DNA from: Cephalotus follicularis
Taxonomy: Eukaryota; Streptophyta; Magnoliopsida; Oxalidales; Cephalotaceae
Direction: 5' to 3'
DNA: 64,000 nt
NCBI GenBank assembly: GCA_001972305.1
Contig: BDDD01000541.1
Coordinates: 359,732 to 423,731, forward strand
The notes under the pieces are model-generated. The model was not told the DNA's origin. It did not search any database and saw nothing but the letters and a program-made list of their open reading frames with translations. This document shows positions 23,133-38,100 of this stretch, piece after piece. A program made the position numbers and the translations under genes. Position 1 is the first letter of the stretch. Each line of letters opens with the position of its first letter.

Positions 23133-26100
23133 CTAATTCATGGGAAGTTGAACAAAAGTAGTGTTACAATTAACCAGAGAAAATGAGATTGATAGCAAAT
23201 TTTTATTAGGAAATAATGCCAATGATATGTAATTTCATACAAAGTTCTTGACGACTGATCTAGAGAGGCAGTCAGGGGCCATAACCCCCACAAAAATCGG
23301 GAAAAAAGATCATATATTATATGTATTAGATTAGGCCAAAAAATTTAAAATTAACCCCGACTTGAAAGTTTGTAGGAAAAAAAATGAAGAATAAAATGTT
23401 GCAAACAAAAGCAACACAACCTGAAAGAGATTCTGCAAGAAATTCTGTGTATATTGTTAATCAGAAATTAGATATCAAATTGTTAGACCAATTGGTCTGC
23501 GCTAATCATATTATATTTATAGTGAAATACAAATTGATATAAAGACTAATTTACTCTTAACCCTAATTGATCCTTATTTAACGCTCCCCCTCAAGCTGGA
23601 GCATACATATCATACATGCCCGGCTTGTTACAAATATATTTAATCGTCTCACTGTCTAAGGACTTTATAAACACATCTGCAAATTGTTCAGCTGTTCTCA
23701 CAAAATTGGTTGAAATAATCTTTTGCTGAAGCTTCTCACTAATAAAATAACAATCTACCTCAATATGCTTAGTACGTTCATGAAATACAGGATTTGAGGT
23801 AATATGAATAACAGCTTGGTTATCACACCACAATTGTATAGGAGGCGGATTACCAAACCCAAGTTCACCTAATAATTGCCGTATCCACATCAACTCACAT
23901 GTAATATTAGCCATAGCTTTGTACTTTGACTCGACACTAGAACATGCAACTATACTCTGTTTCTTGTTTTTCCATGAAACAAGGTTGCCTCTAACGAAAA
24001 CACAATAGTCAGTAGTACACATTCTGTCAGAATGAGACCCTGCCCAATCAGCATCAGAAAAACCTTCAACCCGACGATAACCATGATCACAATACAACAA
24101 CCCACGTCCTGGACTACCCTTAAGATACCTCAAAATACGAACAACAACATCCCAATGAGAAGATCGAGGAGAGGATAAGAATTGACTAACCACACTCACA
24201 GAAAAGTAATATTTGGACCAGTAACAGTTAAATAATTAAGTTTACCTACCAACCTCCGATACTTCTCGGGATCCTCTAATACATCTCCATCATCTACTAA
24301 GCTTATGGTTAGGATCCATTGGAGTATCAAGAGGTTTGGAATCTAACATCCCACTCTCATCTAATAGATTAAGTATATATTTCTGTTAGGACATAAAAAT
24401 ATCTTTCCTTGACGATTGTGCTACTTCGATACCCAAAAAATACTTAAGTCTTTTTGAGTCTTTAGTTTGAAATCTCTGTTGTAGGTAAACTTTCAGCAAC
24501 CGAATACCCTCGTAATCATCTCATGTGATCAAAATGTCATCAACATACACACTCAACAAAATCCTCCCACCGTTAGAGTGACGATAGAATACTGAATGAT
24601 CACCACTACAACGGACCATTTCAAATTCAATTACAACATCAGTAACACGACCAAACCATGCCCGAGGTGACTGTTTTAACCCATACAGTAACTTATTAAG
24701 CTTGCACACCATCCCAGACTCCCCCTAAGCAACAAACCCAAGTGGTTGCTCCATATATACCTCTTCTTGTAAATCATCATGTAAAAAGGTATTTTTAAAA
24801 TCTAGTTGATACAAGGGCCAATGATGAGAAGTTGCAAGAGAGACAAGAAGTCTAACATATGCAATTTTAGCTACAAACAAAAATGTATCAGACTAATCAA
24901 CGCCATATGCCTGGGCATATCCCTTGGCCACTAACCTGACCTTCAAACGAGCAAGAGAACCTTCAAGATTTACTTAACTGCATACATCCAATGACAACCA
25001 ATAGTAGTCTTACCATCAGGTAAAAGAACCAATTCCCATGTTTGATTCTATGCCAGAGCCACAATTTCTTCTTCCATAGCTTTCTTCCACCCAGAATGAG
25101 ATATTGCCACCGAAATAGATTTGGGAATGGGGTAGGAATTAATAGTGGAAAGAAAAAAATAGAAAGTAGGAGAAACATTTGTATAAGAAACAAAAGATGA
25201 AATGGGATGTGTAGTACAACTGCACTTACCTTTTCTAAGAGCAATAAGAAGGATAAGGGGATCCACAGAGGAGGAAGAATCTGGAAAAGCAGTAGAGCCA
25301 GGGTGCTGAACAATAATAAGTTGACGAGGACGACGAGTATATACCTGACGAATCTCTGGAACATGACGGGAAGATGGAGCTGTAGGTGAGTTGGTAACGG
25401 ACGTTGAATACTGTAGACCAAAAAATCATCAACTACTTTCGACTCATCTGAAGTCCCAAATTGATAAGAAGTGAACTCAAAGAAAAACACGTCAGCAAAC
25501 ACAACATAACGATTAAGCTTAAAAGAGTAACATTGATATACTTTTTGAGTGCGAGAATACCCAAGAAAGATACACTTGAAAGCCTTAGAATCTAACTTTG
25601 AGACACTTAAACGATGATCTTGAACATAACAAACACATCCAAAAACACGGGAAGGCAAAGGGAACAAACAATGAGAAGGAAAAATGAGAGAATAAGGAAT
25701 ACTCCCACCAAGAATAGAAGATGGCATACGATCAATAAGATGACAAACGGTTAAGACTGCATAAGCCCAAAACATTTTTGAAACCTTCATATGAAACAAT
25801 AATGTTCGAGTCACTTCCAATAAGTGACGATTTTTCCTCTCAACAACTCCATTTTATTTTGGAGTATATGAGCAAGAAGACTGATGAATCATACCATGTT
25901 TTGTCATAAAATAAGAATAGGTAGCAGAAAAGTACATCTTAGCATTATCACTACGCAAAATACGAATGGAAGCACCAAACTGAGTTTGAATTCAACTACA
26001 AAAGCCCAAAATATAGAAAATAAATTAGAAAGATTTTTCATTAAATAAATCCAAGTCACTTAAGAGTGATCGTCCACAAAAGTAACAAAATATTTAAATC

Positions 26101-29100
26101 CTTGGTTTGAGAATACGGGGCCAGGTCCCCAAATATCGGAATGAACAATATGAAATGACGCAAACTGCTTATTAACTCTATGAGCGTAAGACACGCGATG
26201 GTGTTTCCCAAACTGACACGACTCACATTCTAAATTAGATAAAGAACTCAAACTAGGAACCGGTTTCTTCAGGCTTTATAGAGATGGATAACCCAATTGA
26301 CAATGAATCTAAACTGGTGGTAATACACTGGAACATGTAAGAGATGCTGGAATAGATGAAGATGCATCAAGGATATAAAGGCCACTTGACTCCCACCCTT
26401 TACCGTTCGTTGTCATAAGATCCTAAAAAATACAAAAATTAGGGTAGAATAAGACGCAACAATTAAGTGTCCTCATAAGTTTACTTATTGACAAGAGATT
26501 GAATGGGAAATTTGGTATAAAAAAGACATCTGAAAAATGTGGGCAAGAGTTAAGACAAACAGTATCAGTGCCCTTAATACGAACAGTGGATTCGTCGGCT
26601 AAGGTGACATTTGATGTAGGAGAGAAATCATCAAAAGAAGAAAGTATACTTGAATTGCCAGTCATATGATCAGTTGAACCTGAGTTAGTGACCCAAGATT
26701 GAGGAGCAGAGGAATGGCATGCAATGGCATTACCTGTTTGAAGAAAATTAACTATAGAAGAATATGGTGGCTACAGAGATATATTGGACTGCATATAACG
26801 GGTATATTCCTTATCAGACATAATAACTGTTTTCTCTGTTGAAGCTTGAGATGCATGTGGTGTAGGATCTAGATTAACAATTGCATTGACAAATCGTGAT
26901 TGAGATGATGGTTTGCCATGAAGCTTCCAACAAGTACGCTGAAGATGATCCAATTTACCACAGTATTAACATTGTCGAACAGAACCAAAAGTCTCTCCCC
27001 CCGAACTCTGTCATCTACCATATCTTCTGTCACCAAAATTATCACCTCAAAATGAACCACTCTGACCACCTCTGCCATCCTCACGAGTACTCTGAGTTGC
27101 AAGAGCAGATTTATCGACCAAATTTTCATGAACATTGAAACCCTGAGTTGTCTCATGAAACACCCGTAAAACATGAGAAAAAGTGACAGCAAGAGAAGCT
27201 ACCTCCACACCTCCAAGTATCTGAGAGAGAACAAACTCATACTTTGGTCCTAAACCCCCTAAGAAACTCATAATTGTCAATTGCTCCCTCTGGTCCTGCA
27301 TTTGTTTCACATCTACAGTGATAGGTAAGAGAGAATTTAATTCTTCATACATTCTCTTAAAATCAGTAAAATACTGAGTCAGAAAAATGTTCCTGTCGTG
27401 CTACACGATGAAATTGTTGAGACAAGTCATAAATATGAGATAAATTGTTATGATCAGAACAACACACCCAAATAACTCCACAAGGTCAACAATCTTATTA
27501 TCCATAGAATTCAACATTTGTTCTAATATACGGGCATCCTCTTGAAGCCATGTCTTTGCTTCAGGTTCGCTTTTGGCTGAAGTTGCAGTCAGATGATCCA
27601 CTTTCTCTTGTCCAAGAAGAATTAAAGTCACAAATTTACGCCATTGTTGATAGTTACTACTCCCTTCCAATTTCTGATCAGTGATACAACTATACGAAAA
27701 TGATACAACCTCTGTAATAACACTTTTAGATTCCATTTACAAAGAAATTGCAAACCCAACTCCAAATTATTATACCCATAACCACTAAATCAATGAAAGA
27801 AACACAATAAACAAACAAAAATGATCTCAAATCCACTGTACAGGTCAACTACAAGCAAAAACAACCACAAAAAGAATACCAAATCACCAGTGGTACATAC
27901 ATCAACCAACTCAGCAACTTAATTCACAGCTGTGACAAAAATGGCTCCACGACACATCAACAACATCCTACAAGATCAACAGCAGCATCAACAATAAAAC
28001 TAGACAGAAAATACGAATGGAGATCGGCATGAGATTGGAATATTCCCGTACCGGAGATGACGTTTGGTACTAGATCAACAAGATGTCCACACCAGAGCTA
28101 GCGATCGGCTGGAGGGGAAGAGCAGGACGTTAGCGATGCACTGACCGATAGGCCAGAAGAGAGGATGTGCGGTGCTGACTTGATGCGCTATGGCGCTAGG
28201 GTTTTGTCTTTTTTTTTAATACTAAATTAACCTAGGCTCTAATACCATGTTAATTAGAAATTAGAGATTAAAGTGTTAGACTAATCATATTATATTTATA
28301 GTGAAGTACAACTTGATATAAAGACTAATTTACCCTTAACTCTAATTTATCCTTATCTAACATATATAAAAACAATGCTTTGAGATTACTTATATAGGAG
28401 ACAGATTCCATATCTGGTAATCCTTCCTGGCTTTAAAGACTTACACATGATTACAACAACTTAAAACTAATACATTGTTAAATTTACCAAAACATATAAA
28501 GAAAAGCACAAGAACAGTAGCCTTGGTTCTCTGCAAAAAAAGATCAACTGCACTCCAAAGATTAACACCAGAAAATAGTAAAATCTCAAGTCAACATGCA
28601 GGTCAATTTTCTACCAAACCTTAACTTCAACACTCCTCCTTAAGGTTTGCTGAAAACTCCAACTGAACCTCTAAGATATTCAAACCTCCTTTTAGATAAA
28701 GCTTAAGTAAAAATATCAACAAAATGGTTGTGTGAGGTGCAATAGATGAGCTTCACTTCACCATTCCTCTCTGTCTTCCTTATGGCATGGGATTTGATGT
28801 TGATGTGTTTAGTTCTGCCATGATGGACTGTATTCTCTGCTATTGAGATAGCAGATCTTTTGTCACATAGAATTTCAATAGCTTTGACTTGAGCTTCTCT
28901 TAGATCATCAAGAATTTTCCTTAACCAGATAGCCTAGTTAGTAGCACATGTAACAGCAACATACTCAGTCTCTACCGTGGATTTAGCAAGTACCACTTGT
29001 TTTTTTGAAGTCTAAAAGAAAACACCCGAGCCAACAGAAGAATAGTACCCTGAGGTACTCGTCATGTCATCCAATATTCAATCCCAATCACTGTTAGTAT

Positions 29101-32100
29101 ACCCCAGTCTGTTTTTTCTCATTCACAAAGCACCTAGTGTAATACAAGATCCCACAGTTAGTTGTACGTTTTAGGTACCTTAATATCCTCTTAGCAACTC
29201 CAAAATGAGTCTTAGTAAGACTCTGTATGAACCGGGATAACAGACTAGTAGCAAACATCAGGTTTGTCCTTGTAGCTTTTAAGTATAAGAGGTTTCCAAT
29301 GAGGCTTCTGTAAATTGCAACATCAGTCTTCTCAGACTGATCATTCTTGACAACTTTTCAGTTACAATCAGAGGTGCTAGAACTGATTTGCAATTCTGCA
29401 TTTTAAATCTTTTTAGTATGTCCAGGGCATACTTCTCCTGAGAAACAAAAATATCTTGTTGAGACTGATGTACTTCCATCCCAAGGAAGTAAATCATCTG
29501 CCCTAGGTCTGACATTTCAAAAACCTTCTTCATTTTTGCTTTATACTCTTCCAATATGTGATGATTATTGCCTGTAACAAGTAGGTTATCAACGTGCAGG
29601 GAAATGATCAAAAACCAACCAGAATCTAACTTTTGAATATAGAGAGTACCATGATTTTTACTTCTCTCAACCCCTTGTGAGCACAAATAGGAATCTATCC
29701 TACTGTACCAGGCTCTAAGGGCCTGCTTCAAGCCATACAAGGCTTTCTTCAGCTAACAAATCTTATTCTCCATTAGGTTGATCAATGTAAATCTCCTCTT
29801 ACAAGTAATGCATATTTGATGTCTAGTTACTGAATGGTCCAGCCTTTTTGAGCAACTAGAGCAATGAGTATTCTAATTGTATCCATCCTTGCCACTAGAG
29901 CAAAGGTGTCACCATAATCCACTTCAAGTTACTGAGCATAGACTTTAACCACCAATCTGGTTTTGTGTTTATTGATGGAGTTATCTAGATTTAGTTTGAG
30001 TTTATAAATCCATTTAACTCTTATAACTTGCTTATCCTCAAGTCCGTCCACCAATTCCCAGTAAAATCATGTTCAGCTCAAGCTTCGTAGCATTAATCCA
30101 TTCTTCATCTTGTGTTGCTTTCCAATAAGATGTAGTCTCAACAATAGCCATGTTATACCTTTGATAGATAGCTATCATTAGTATGGTCTTTTGAGAGGTT
30201 CCTTCTGACTCAGAGCTCTTAGCTTCTTCATCATGAGTTCCTTTTGTTTATGATATCTGGTCAGTTTCATTTCCTGGAAAAAATTTACGATCTTCATCAT
30301 CTGCTCTTTTAGCCAGGATTAGCAAATCTTTCTCACATCGGAGTCATCCCAGCTCCAATGAACCTCTTCATCAATCTTCACATCTCTACTAACAGTTTTT
30401 TTTATCATTTTTCAAATTATAAATTCTAGAACCCTTAGACAAAGAGCTATACCCTAGGAAGATTCCTTTCTCTATCTTTTCTGTCAATTTATCCCTCTTG
30501 ACATCTGGAATATGGAGGTAGCATATGGAGCCACGGGTTCCTAAGGGCTGAGCATATGGTTTCACTCCAGACCATGCCTCTATTGGTGTCATCCCTTCAA
30601 CTGCTCAGTGGGTAGTCTATTTTGTAAATAGACTATAGTATACACATCTTCGGCGTAGAAATTTTTAGGCATTTGCTTTTGGAACATCTTACACCTTGCC
30701 ATTTTTATCAAGGTTCTGTTTTTCCTTTCAGAAACTCCATTATTCTGTGGAGTGTAAGGCGTAGTGAGCTGATGATTTATCCCCATATCACCACAGAACT
30801 GATCAAACTCACACAATGTATATTCTGTGCCATTATTAGAGCGCAATGTCTTGATTGTGCACCCATTTTGGTTCTCCACTAGTCTCTTAAATTTTTTGAA
30901 CATAAAGAAAACTTGGGACTTGTTAGTTATGAAATATACCCTAATCATTCTACTGTAATAATCTATAAACAGAATAAAATATCTGTTTTGGCTGAATGAT
31001 AGGGTATTCATTGGCCCACACACATTAGTGTGTATCAACTCCAGCTTCTTTGTAGTTCTCCAAGCTGATTTGAAGGGAAAGGAAGTCTGCTTAGCTCCCC
31101 TAACTGACAACATTCACGCACCTCTTCAATCATTTGCACTGGAGGCATATTTCTCACAAACTCCATAGATTGTGTAAGAAAATAAGGTGCGAAACAAAAT
31201 AAGGGACAACACACGATTTACGTGGAAAACCCTTTCGGGAAAAAACCACGGCAGCAGCACAAGTAATCCACTATGAAAAAAGAATTGAGAAGGAGTACAA
31301 GCTCTCTACGGCGCCCTCACAACATGTGCAGCCGTCTAACACTCTCAATTCTTAATTAACCCTAATAGGGAGTTTTACAAGCATATAAATACTTCCTCTA
31401 AAATTCGGGTCAGGGTGCTGCCCCGAACCCCATCAAAGGCCCGCTCCGCGGGCAGCCCACTCAACACAAAATACGAGCCAACCGGCCCACTAGGATCTAA
31501 GCCAATAATCAACAATCTTGACGATCTCGATAAATTTCCATACCAAGAATTTTTCTAGCAGCCCCAATGTCCTTCATCTCAAATTCTCTACTCAACATCT
31601 TCTTCAACCTGGAAATCTCAGAAGAACTACTAGAAGCAATCAACATATCGTCCACATACAGTGTCAGATAAATATAAGAGCCATCCTTCAACACTTTAAA
31701 ATAAACGCAACAATCATACTCACTGCGACTATACCCATGCGATATCATAAAAGTGTCAAAGCGTCTATACCATTGCCGTGGGGACTGCTTGAGACCATAA
31801 AGCGACTTCTTCAGCTTACACACAAGTCGCTCCTTGCCAGGTTCTTTAAACCCATCAGGCTGCTGCATATAGATGTCCTCCTCAAGTGTGCCATGGAGAA
31901 ATGCAGTATTCACGTCAACCTGTTCAAGCTCCATATTCTTCATAGCCACCATCCCTAAAATGAACCGAATAGAAGTGTGCTTCACAACCGGAGAGAAAAT
32001 TTCATTGTAGTCGACCCCCTCTTTCTGCGAATACCCTTTCGCAACAAGCCGAGCTTTGAATCTTTCCCCCTCCTTTTCTGATATCGCTTCCTTCTTGCAA

Positions 32101-35100
32101 AACACCCACTTGCAGCCAATAGATTTCTTATCCTTGGGAAGCTCCACCAAATCCCAAGTGCGGTTTTTCTGTAGGGACTCCATCTCTTCTGTCATAGCAG
32201 TCATCCACTTGCTCGAATCTCTGGATGTAACAGCCTCTCGAAAAGTGGTAGGATCATCCTCTGTAGCCAACATAGCAAAACCAACCATGTCCTCATAACT
32301 GCATCGATCTCCACCTGCAGCCATCAAAACGGTACCAGCCATATCCTCAAAACCATATCGCTGTGGTGCTCGATGAGCTCTCCTCGGTCTATCACGAGTT
32401 AAAGAATATGGTTGCTGATGCTGCACTTCATCAATGCTAACCTATTCATCTTCATGAGTATCCTCCTCATGAAAAGAATCATCATGGTTACCAAAATCAA
32501 TCGCCTGAACTGGTTCAGATGACTGAATAGACTCAATCCTAGGCTGGTGTTGACTCCTTTGGATATTAATATATACTCTGTCTTTGACAGGCTCTTCTTT
32601 TCCAACCTCCTTTTGTAGCATGACTATTTCATCAAATACGACATCCCTACTGACTATTCTTTTCTTCCCAACTGGATCCCAAAGTCTGTATCCCTTCACT
32701 CCTAGCTCATACCCAAGAAAAATACATTTCTTAGACTTGGAATCCAACTTCGACCTCTCAACATCCTGCAAATGAACATATGCAGGGCAACCAAAAATTC
32801 TCAAAACTGAATAATCAGCAGGTTTACCTGACCAAAGTTGCTCTGGGGTCTTCATTCCAATGGCTGTAGAAGGAGACCTATTTATTAAATATGCTGCAGT
32901 GTTCACTGCCTCTGCCCAGAATGCCTTCGGTAAGCCAGACTTGAGCCTCATGCTCCTAGCTCTCTCTAGTAAAGTACGGTTGAGCCTTTCTGCTACCCCA
33001 TTCTGTTGCGGGGTACCCCTAACTGTAAAATACCGTGTAATACCCTCTTAAGCACAGAAATCTGCAAATTCTTTGCTCGTATACTCACCACCGTTGTCAC
33101 TGCGTAAGTATTTCAACTTCCTCCCTGTTTGATTTTCAACCTGCACACGCCAACTTTTGAACACGGTAAATACATCGGATTTAAATTTCAGAAAGTAAAC
33201 CCATACCTTTCTGGAATAGTCATCAACAAATGTGACAAAGTAGGATGCCCCACCAAATGATGTGACCGGAGATGAAACCAAGACATCTGTATGCACGTAG
33301 TTCAGCACTTCCTTGCTGGTGTGTGAAGCCTCTTTAAAACTGACCCGTCGCTGCTTCCCATAGACACAGAATTCACAGAAACTCAAATTGAAATTTTTCA
33401 GCCCCTTAAATAATTTTTGTTTATGTAATTCCTGCATTCCCCTTTCACTAATGTGGCCTAGCCTCATATGCCACAACGCTGCTTCGTTACCTCTAGTCTC
33501 TGAAGATGCCAAGGCAGCCACAGCTCCACCTGTAACAGTGCTCCCAACCAGTTTGTACAATGTACCTGCTTGATGACCTTTCATAACCACACATGCTCCT
33601 TTGGAAACTCTAAGCATGTTATCACAGCCAGTGAACTTGTACCCCAATTTATCTAGGGTACCTAGGGAAATCAAACTCTTCCTTAATTCAGGGACATGCC
33701 TAACGCCAGTAAGGGTTCTCATAAATCCATCAAACATTTTAATTTTAATTGTCCCAATACCAACTACTTTGCAGCTATAGTCATTTCTCATAAACACACT
33801 ACCAGCGTCACAAGCAGTATATGTACTAAACCAATTTTTATTAGGAGTCATATGGAATGAACATGCAGAATCCATAAGCCACGAATCAGTAATATTTTTA
33901 CCTTCCATTACATTGCATTCTTTATTAGCCGAAGCTATCAGAATCTCTCCATCACTGCTGTCCGAATTCCTGGTCACCACATTCGCCTCTCTGCGAATCT
34001 GCAATTCCTTCAAATCTGCGGTAAGCTGAGGGCACTGATTTTTATAGTGGCCCTTTTCCTTACAGTAATAACACTGTAAATCTACAGGGGCCTATTTTCT
34101 GGACCGAGACTGGGATCGATCCTTGCCCTTATTTTTGCCCCCTCGCGACTTGCTCCTTCCTCTTAACCTCTGCTCTTTCTTCTCACTTCCGGAACTGCTT
34201 GCTACAGCCAATCCTTCACCGCTCGAACCAGCCTGTGAATGGCTTAAATCGGACACTTCTAGCAACGCCATGGTTACCTCAACCACCTTCAGGGTCTGCT
34301 TCCCTACTAGAAGAGTCGTCACAAGTGATTCGTAGGACTTTGGCAGTGACGCCAAAAGAATAAGAGCCAAATCTTCGTCATTCATCTGTACCGCAATACT
34401 CGATAATTGGGTGGTGATTTTCTGGAACTCGTTCAGATGGCTTCGAATATCTGAACCCTCCATCATTCGCAATTGATACAACTGCTTTTTCAGATGCAGT
34501 CGATTCGTCAAAGACTGCGACATGTAGATCCCCTCAAGTTTCTTCCACATCTCAGAAGGCGTGCTAATCTTCAACACGTGATATTTCACATCGGGTGCCA
34601 GACTGAGACGAATCGTGCTGCAAGCTTTCAACTGCAAATCCTTCCAGTCACTGAACGACATACCCTCTAGACGAATATCTTCAAGGGCTTTGTGCAAACC
34701 GTCCCGGATCAACAGATCATACACGGTGCTTTGCCAGAGACTGAAATTGTTCTTCCCATCGAACGACTCGAAATCGAACTTCGCGGAAACCATATTTCTG
34801 AAACCCTAATCTCTAATACCACTTGTAAGAAAATAAGGTGCGAAACAAAATAAGGGACAACACACGATTTACGTGGAAAACCCTTTCGGAAAAAAACCAC
34901 GGCAGCAGCACAAGTAATCCACTATGAAAAACGAATTGAGAAAGAGTACAAGCTCTCTACGGCACCCTCACAACATGTGCAGCCGTCTAACACTCTCAAT
35001 TCTTAATTAACCCTAATAGGGTGTTTTACAAGAATATAAATACTTCCTCTAAAATTCGGGTCAGGGTGCTACCCTGAACCCCATCAAAGGCCCGCTCCGC

Positions 35101-38100
35101 GGGCAGCTCACTCAACACAAAATACGAGCCAACCGGCCCCTAGGATCTAAGCCAATAATCAACAGATTGCACGTATTTGATAGACTTTAGATTGAAGTGG
35201 CCAAATCTTTTGTGTCACAGCCAAGACTTTGTTATATGCATGATCCTTCGAATAATTCCAGTTGATAAGAAAGCTATTATCAACTAATTCAATTTCAGCT
35301 TTACTCTATCTTTCCCTTGAGGAACAAGGTTAAATCGTTGTTCATCATTTGGGCTACACTAAGAAAATATAACGCAGGTATTAAGAGAACATCATGAATG
35401 TATTTTGTACCTTGGTAAGTTTGAGTTGCTACAACTCTTTTCCCAGCAGCTCTCACTTCCTCTCCATTCCAAATTTTGATAATTGATCTCACTGTTGTAT
35501 GGAGCTAATAAAAGATTAATTGATCATATAGGTGATATGATTTGTGCATGCACTATCAATTAGCCAAACTTCTAAGAGTATTTTGAGCTAAATTGAGAGG
35601 CCATGAACAAATGATCTTCCCTCTACATATCTCCCATAACTGGTGCTCTCTGAGGTGGCTACTGCTGAGGTTGCCTTTGAGTTTGCTTTTGAGGCTTGCA
35701 GTTTCTCTCCATATGCCCAAATTTTGACATGCTCTACATTGAACCTTTCCTTTACACCAACAATACTTTTCCAGGTTATTTGTCCCTTTATATACTCCAT
35801 AGGGAGGAAATTTACCTTTCATGCCTTGCTCTTTGTTGAGGTCTGCACTTTTTCCTTCAAGGAATTATTCTGGTGCAAGCTTCTTTTGATCTTTGGCATG
35901 ACTTTCTTTGGAGTAGATTTGCTTCCCTTTCTATTTCATTTGGAAAGCAACTTCTGAAGAGATCTCTCCTCTCTTAGAGATTCTCAGTTCATGGGCTTTC
36001 AAGGAACCAATGAACTAGCTCAATAACAGTCAATTTGCTCAGGTCCTTTGATTCTTCTATGGTGGAGACCTTGGGATCAAATCTATCTGGTAGGCTGGTT
36101 AACACCTTCTCAACTATCTTATGATCTGTGAATTCTCTCCATGAACCTTCATACGACTAACAACCACCATGAGTTCACTGCTTCTGTGTCTTTCATCTTC
36201 ATATTCTTAAAATCCCTTCTAAGATTCAATAAACTTATGGACTTTACTCTTTCAGACCCTTGGAACTCCTCCTATAGTGTATCCCAAGCTTCCTTAGTCT
36301 TTGAAGCTTCAACTATTCGGGGAAATAATGATGGTTCTACTACTGAATGGAGGAAGAAAAGAGCTTTAAAGTTCTTTGTTGAATCCTCCTTTTGCTTCTT
36401 TATATGCTGCAATGTACTAGTGGTGTATAACCTTTCATAACTATATCCCAGAGATCATAAGCTCTGAGATAAGTTTTCATTCGAGCTATAACCAAAAGTC
36501 ATTCTCATCTCCTCCAAAACTAGATGAGCTGGTAGAGAAACATTGATGGATGAAGCCATGGAAAACAGATAAGTCCAGGTGAAAGAAAGCTTGATTTAGT
36601 TTACAGTTTTTTGCCCTAAATTAAGATAACTGGGGTAGATAAAAGTCAAGTATAAAATGTTGCAAATGAAAGCAATAAAACGGGAAAGTAATTCTGGAAG
36701 AAATTCTGTGTATATAAAAACAGTGTTTTCAGATTGCTTATATAGGAGACACAGTTCATATCCAAGCAACACATCCAAAAAGGAATGGTATCTCATACTT
36801 TACTCCTCGCTTTGAGGACTTACACAAGATTCCAACAACTTAAAAACCAATGATTTAAAAATCGAACCGAATATCGAACCGTAAATCTCAAATATTCAAT
36901 CGGAGTTAAACCGGGATTGAACCGCGAGTCTAATGAAATATATATTTTATTTTATATATTATATAAAATTTATAATATTATAACATTATAATTGATATGA
37001 GAAAAATCCTACTAAAAAAATACCGCCACGTGTCCTCGGGAAAACAAGACAAGTGTCATCCAGAGCTACAGACACGTGATCGGGCATTTACAATCTAAAA
37101 AGATAACGCACAACATAACTTTCCGGCAAAAAATCAGGGAAATGGCGAGATACTTGGCATTAGGGTATAATAATCATCTTTGCAAGTCAAGAAGGCAGTT
37201 ACATTCAGGCTCTATAAATACTACAATCGAACACATTACACAGGTCCGCCATTTTTATATACTAAAGAACCTTTGTATTGCCTTCTTTACCTTTTCTGAC
37301 TTAAGCATCGGAGAGTCCCCGGGAGTGAAACCACCTGGACTTTCGACTAGTTTTCTTTATTTGTGCATGGAAGACGATCAAACACTATCTCTCGGAGTAT
37401 ATAGAGCATTTTCTCTACAAATTAAACCCTCACACGTAAGGGACTGTTGAGGAGTTGATCCTTACATCAACAGTTGGCGCCGTTTGTGGGAAACGCGACG
37501 AAAAGTTTTCTACAAAACACAGTGAAACATGCCTCCTAGAAGAAACAGCAATTTCGCGGCCAATGGCAGCCAGGAACCCACTGGAAATCAACCCCCTGCT
37601 GCTGATCAGGTCACCATTCCTGAGCAAGCTCCCATTACTGGGGAGCAATTCAATCAACTGCTCTAGGAAATGGAACGCCTTACTACTTTGTTGGAAACCA
37701 ACCTAGCCAACCATAATCAGGTCGGACCGAGCTGACCAATCATTTGAGAACAATCTGGTCCAAGAAGACCAGCCCTAAAGATTCAACAGCCCCAAGGGAC
37801 AAGGCGAAACCCGTCAAGTAGGGCCATGCGCCCCCCAAGACGGTCAGAGGTTGATACACCTCTGAGGAGGAGACTAGAGATTAATACATCTCTGAGGACT
37901 TAGTCCTCAACTGTCAAGGATTATAGCAACAACTCTCGGACAGAGCATCTCGAGTAGCAACCAATGGAAGTGGATCGCCCGATATATGCCGAGGAGACCC
38001 GAGCACGCTCCTACGCTTTGCGTAGAACTGAAACATTGCATAGGAGCAGGTCAAACCACTCTGTCTGACTAGCAACGGGCACATCCCAAGTTTCTAGCAA

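Larger units (their letters stand above)
23455..28362 (-). mobile_element. copia-B: full-length Ty1-copia, very short LTRs, TSD TATAT
   Basis: The 4.9-kb element has LTRs of only 129 and 115 bp, a polypurine tract, a PBS and all pol domains in order on the minus strand. It is flanked by TATAT (23450-23454 and 28363-28367). It inserted into the 3' LTR of copia-C: joining the flanks restores the TGTGTATATAAAAACA seen in the other copia-C LTR at 36712-36727. Its coding region has many stops. Confidence 0.88.
31173..35164 (-). mobile_element. copia-D: young Ty1-copia with RNase H deleted, TSD GATTG
   Basis: LTRs 31173-31514 (342 bp) and 34824-35164 (341 bp) differ at roughly ten positions. The TSD GATTG is perfect (31168-31172 and 35165-35169). 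A PBS reading TGGTATTAGAG is at about 34821-34811 (minus). Between the LTRs a single reading frame is broken by only three stop codons. The element inserted into the gag/integrase junction region of copia-C and splits it. Confidence 0.9.
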
